Below are positions 4,887 to 6,141 of a stretch of 6,141 nucleotides of DNA, piece after piece; within the stretch, counting starts at the first letter, position 1; each line of letters begins with the position of its first letter. The stretch is taken from assembly GCA_030616025.1 (NCBI GenBank), contig JAUWYD010000071.1:1-6141 (forward strand), written 5' to 3'. Origin of the DNA: Chloroflexota bacterium (lineage in GTDB: Bacteria; Chloroflexota; Anaerolineae; UBA7937; B3-Chlor). Made by a program: the position numbers and the translations under genes. Below the pieces are notes generated by a model that worked only from the letters and a program-made list of their open reading frames with translations, ran no database searches and was not told where the DNA came from.

Positions 4887-5741
4887 TCAAATGCGACAAG
4901 TAGGTAGTAGAGGGGGGCGCATGCCCAGGCCCAGGTGAGGCCGCTCGTAGTGATAGTAGTCTAGGTATTCTTGCACCTCGTTCTGCAGTTCTTCCCTTTG
5001 ACTGGGCTTGTACTTCCACCAGCCAAGGCACTCTTTGCGCAGCGTGCGGTGAAAGCTCTCCACGAACGCCTGTTCATTCTTGCGATATGGTCTGGACACC
5101 CGGTGACGCTGAGCGTAGCAGCCAACCCTCTCTTCAAACTCACCCATGAACTCCTTGCCCCCATCGGTCTGCAATACCTCACAAGACCCGAAATAGGACA
5201 TCACTACCTCCAGCGCCTGGCGTCCATCCCGTCCCGTTAAGCGCGGAAGTAGTACCACCTGAGCCTCTCGCGTATATGTGTCTATCGCGGTGTAAGCGTA
5301 AAGCCCTCCAAAGTCCACGGTGTCCATCTGGATCACCTCACGAGGCGCCTTAGCACGAGGCACAGGGCCTCTCAGCCGATTCCTACGCCCCTTCGGCCTC
5401 AACCTCAAGTGTCTGTTGAGCACCCGGTACACTGTGCTGCGACTGAGGTGGATACCCTCCTTGTCCAGCCAGTAGACGATCTTCTCCCCACAGCAACCAC
5501 GGTGTTCTCGCCTGATGGAGAGTATCCGGCGCTCGATGTAAGGGTTCACCTTCCGTCGACGTGGCCTTTTCTTCGCCTCCTTGTACTCGCCAATAAACTC
5601 CCGTAGGCCTACCCACCTCATCCCCTTCAACCAGCGGTATACCGTCGCCCGGTGCTTCCCCACCCGCTGGGCGATCACCGCTACCTTAACCCCGGCTTGA
5701 TGCAGTTCCCATGCCAACTCAAGCTGTGTCCAAGTCCTCAT
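4887..5741 (-). CDS. IS481-like transposase (DDE family), intact
   Basis: Catalyses movement of the surrounding insertion sequence. The 284-residue single-frame protein has an N-terminal helix-turn-helix (about residues 12-40, ending in RATVYRWLKG) and a basic linker (KKRPRRRK). A second helical segment (STVYRVLNRHLRLRPKGRR) and an rve-type catalytic core follow. The catalytic triad is complete: Asp140 in QMDTVDF, Asp193 in QTDGGKEF and Glu229 in VESFHRTLR, with 35 residues between the last two. The C-terminus has YHYERPHLGLG, typical of the family. The start is ATG at 5739-5741, with AGGAG about 5 nt upstream; a TTG further up at 5771 lacks such support. The stop (4887-4889) falls on the outer edge of the left inverted repeat. 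No frameshift is seen, so it could be active. An assignment to the closely related IS3 group ORF B is less likely because there is no separate ORF A. Confidence 0.93.
   Translation of the reverse strand: MRTWTQLELAWELHQAGVKVAVIAQRVGKHRATVYRWLKGMRWVGLREFIGEYKEAKKRPRRRKVNPYIERRILSIRREHRGCCGEKIVYWLDKEGIHLSRSTVYRVLNRHLRLRPKGRRNRLRGPVPRAKAPREVIQMDTVDFGGLYAYTAIDTYTREAQVVLLPRLTGRDGRQALEVVMSYFGSCEVLQTDGGKEFMGEFEERVGCYAQRHRVSRPYRKNEQAFVESFHRTLRKECLGWWKYKPSQREELQNEVQEYLDYYHYERPHLGLGMRPPLLPTCRI
4889..4907 (+). repeat. Left terminal inverted repeat of the IS481-like element
   Basis: AAATGCGACAAGTAGGTAG matches the inverted right end with 11 identical outer bases and a shared inner GGTAG, one gap. It also encodes the last residues of the transposase on the opposite strand (ending TCRI). 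Confidence 0.8.
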
Positions 5742-5780
5742 CGCGACTCCTGTGTGTAGATCTATCTGCAATACCTAACT

Positions 5781-5800
5781 CTACCACAGTTGTCGCATTT
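5781..5800 (-). repeat. Right terminal inverted repeat of the IS481-like element
   Basis: Read inward on the minus strand this is AAATGCGACAACTGTGGTAG, the partner of the left end. It lies 40 nt upstream of the transposase start, leaving room for only a short leader. Confidence 0.8.
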
Positions 5801-6012
5801 CTAATGAGACTAACCGGTCCCTAACCTCTGGCGTTTCCCATTGGACGTGAGCTGCGCTCGAATGCCTCCTATCCGAGCCACAAAGGAGATATCCCCAGGA
5901 GCCAAGCGACGAATCGCAGCTCGATCGATCTATGCCCCGGCTTGGACGTGCCAGGGCCGACGGGCGATCCCAAGCTGGCATAGTCGACACTGATGCCAAA
6001 CTGCCGTCCACG
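5801..6012. other. Non-coding stretch between the insertion sequence and the membrane protein gene
   Basis: About 210 bp with no gene I can support. The minus-strand frame at 5781-6011 runs into the inverted repeat and has no family features. A 9-bp direct repeat TTGGACGTG occurs at 5841-5849 and 5942-5950. The only structured part is the hairpin listed separately. No convincing promoter was seen. Confidence 0.5.
5976..5998 (-). other. Hairpin 14 nt after the membrane protein stop codon
   Basis: TGGCAT (5976-5981) pairs with ATGCCA (5993-5998). Inside it AGT pairs with ACT past one bulged G, giving a 9-bp stem around CGAC. No T-tract follows on the minus strand, so it is not a standard intrinsic terminator. 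It may stabilise the mRNA 3' end of the upstream gene. Confidence 0.4.
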
Positions 6013-6141
6013 TCAGGCCCATGCAGCGGCCAAAGCCATAATCAGACGGATGGCCCAATGGATGACGACGGAGGGGAAAACGGACCTGCTTTTCAAGTCG
6101 ATGTAACCGAAGGCAGCTCCGCCAAATACGGTGCTCAGCGC
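6013..6141 (-). CDS. C-terminal end of a probable CPBP-family membrane protease (5' part outside window)
   Basis: The last 42 codons of a frame entering from the right edge, translated by hand, ending in TGA at 6013-6015. The peptide has FGGAAFGYIDLKSRSVFPSV followed by VIHWAIRLIMALAAAW. The pattern of a FG--FGY turn, a tight SVFPS loop and a hydrophobic helix with a conserved His resembles the last two membrane helices of CPBP (CAAX-processing/bacteriocin-protection) intramembrane proteases. The usual Asn or Asp four residues after this His is Arg here. The catalytic EExxxR and first His motifs would lie outside the window, so function cannot be confirmed. Another polytopic membrane protein is possible. 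Confidence 0.5.
   Translation of the reverse strand, partial: ALSTVFGGAAFGYIDLKSRSVFPSVVIHWAIRLIMALAAAWA

Larger units (their letters stand above)
4887..5800 (-). mobile_element. IS481-like insertion sequence, about 0.91 kb
   Basis: One transposase gene is bounded by imperfect terminal inverted repeats sharing AAATGCGACAA at their outer ends. The left repeat starts at 4889 and the right one ends at 5800. No target-site duplication is visible next to these limits (left flank ends CATGTC, right flank begins CTAATG), so true ends may lie a few bases further out, especially on the right, or the insertion may be old. The element lies between a probable membrane protease gene and the tRNA-tuf promoters and points the same way as the operon. 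Confidence 0.8.

Noticed and set aside
5742..5771. Longer transposase start (TTG at 5769-5771)
   Set aside because: The ATG at 5741 has AGGAG about 5 nt upstream and begins just before the helix-turn-helix.
4875..5812. Target-site duplication flanking the insertion sequence
   Set aside because: Flanks next to the inverted repeats (CATGTC and CTAATG) do not match, and no nearby shared short word of convincing length was found.
5781..6011. Minus-strand open frame of 76 codons right of the insertion sequence
   Set aside because: Composition is unremarkable, no motif is recognisable, and it ends inside the right inverted repeat of the element, so it is probably chance.
5869..6012. In-frame extension of the membrane protein past its TGA (47 more sense codons to a TAG)
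   Set aside because: The protein already ends naturally after its last helix, and a chance open stretch of this length is plausible. No UGA recoding structure was recognised.
1..6141. CRISPR array, prophage genes, defence system or toxin-antitoxin pair
   Set aside because: No regularly spaced repeats and no such gene families were found; apart from the insertion sequence, the window is core translation genes.

Overview
The window is a bacterial translation and transcription operon, read entirely on the minus strand, with an insertion sequence just upstream of its promoter and an unexpected gene at its downstream end. Gene order in the direction of transcription (right to left) is: tRNA-Thr(UGU), tRNA-Tyr(GUA), tRNA-Thr(GGU), tuf, rpmG, tRNA-Trp(CCA), secE, nusG, rplK, rplA, an L10-leader-like RNA with an intrinsic terminator, then thymidylate synthase. 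The tRNA-tuf-rpmG-tRNA-Trp-secE-nusG-rplKA order is widely conserved in bacteria. The style of EF-Tu, the tRNA-Trp between rpmG and secE, and an archaeal-like thymidylate synthase suggest Chloroflexota (Anaerolineae- or Dehalococcoidia-like). That placement is an inference from memory, not a search.

Layout. Positions 1-521 hold the 5' part of thyA, running off the left edge. Positions 562-712 hold the L10 leader and terminator. Positions 726-3239 hold rplA, rplK, nusG, secE, tRNA-Trp and rpmG. Positions 3291-4493 are tuf, and 4519-4785 are three tRNA genes. Positions 4804-4867 contain two near-consensus sigma-70 promoters in tandem, each with 17-bp spacing. Positions 4887-5800 are an IS481-like element with an intact DDE transposase. 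Positions 5801-6012 are non-coding with one hairpin, and 6013-6141 is the C-terminal end of a probable CPBP-type membrane protein.

How the genes work together. The tRNAs and EF-Tu supply aminoacyl-tRNA to the ribosome. L33, L11 and L1 are 50S proteins. NusG couples or paces RNA polymerase, and SecE is part of the protein export channel. The strongest oddity is at the end: the L10 leader normally precedes rplJ-rplL, but here no rplJ follows. The next gene is thymidylate synthase, with no visible promoter of its own, so it may be read only by passage through the ribosomal-protein attenuator. Other points of interest are a long acidic N-terminal arm on NusG, an atypical T-loop and acceptor mismatch in tRNA-Trp, a terminator-like hairpin before secE, and an insertion sequence sitting about 20 bp upstream of the main promoter.
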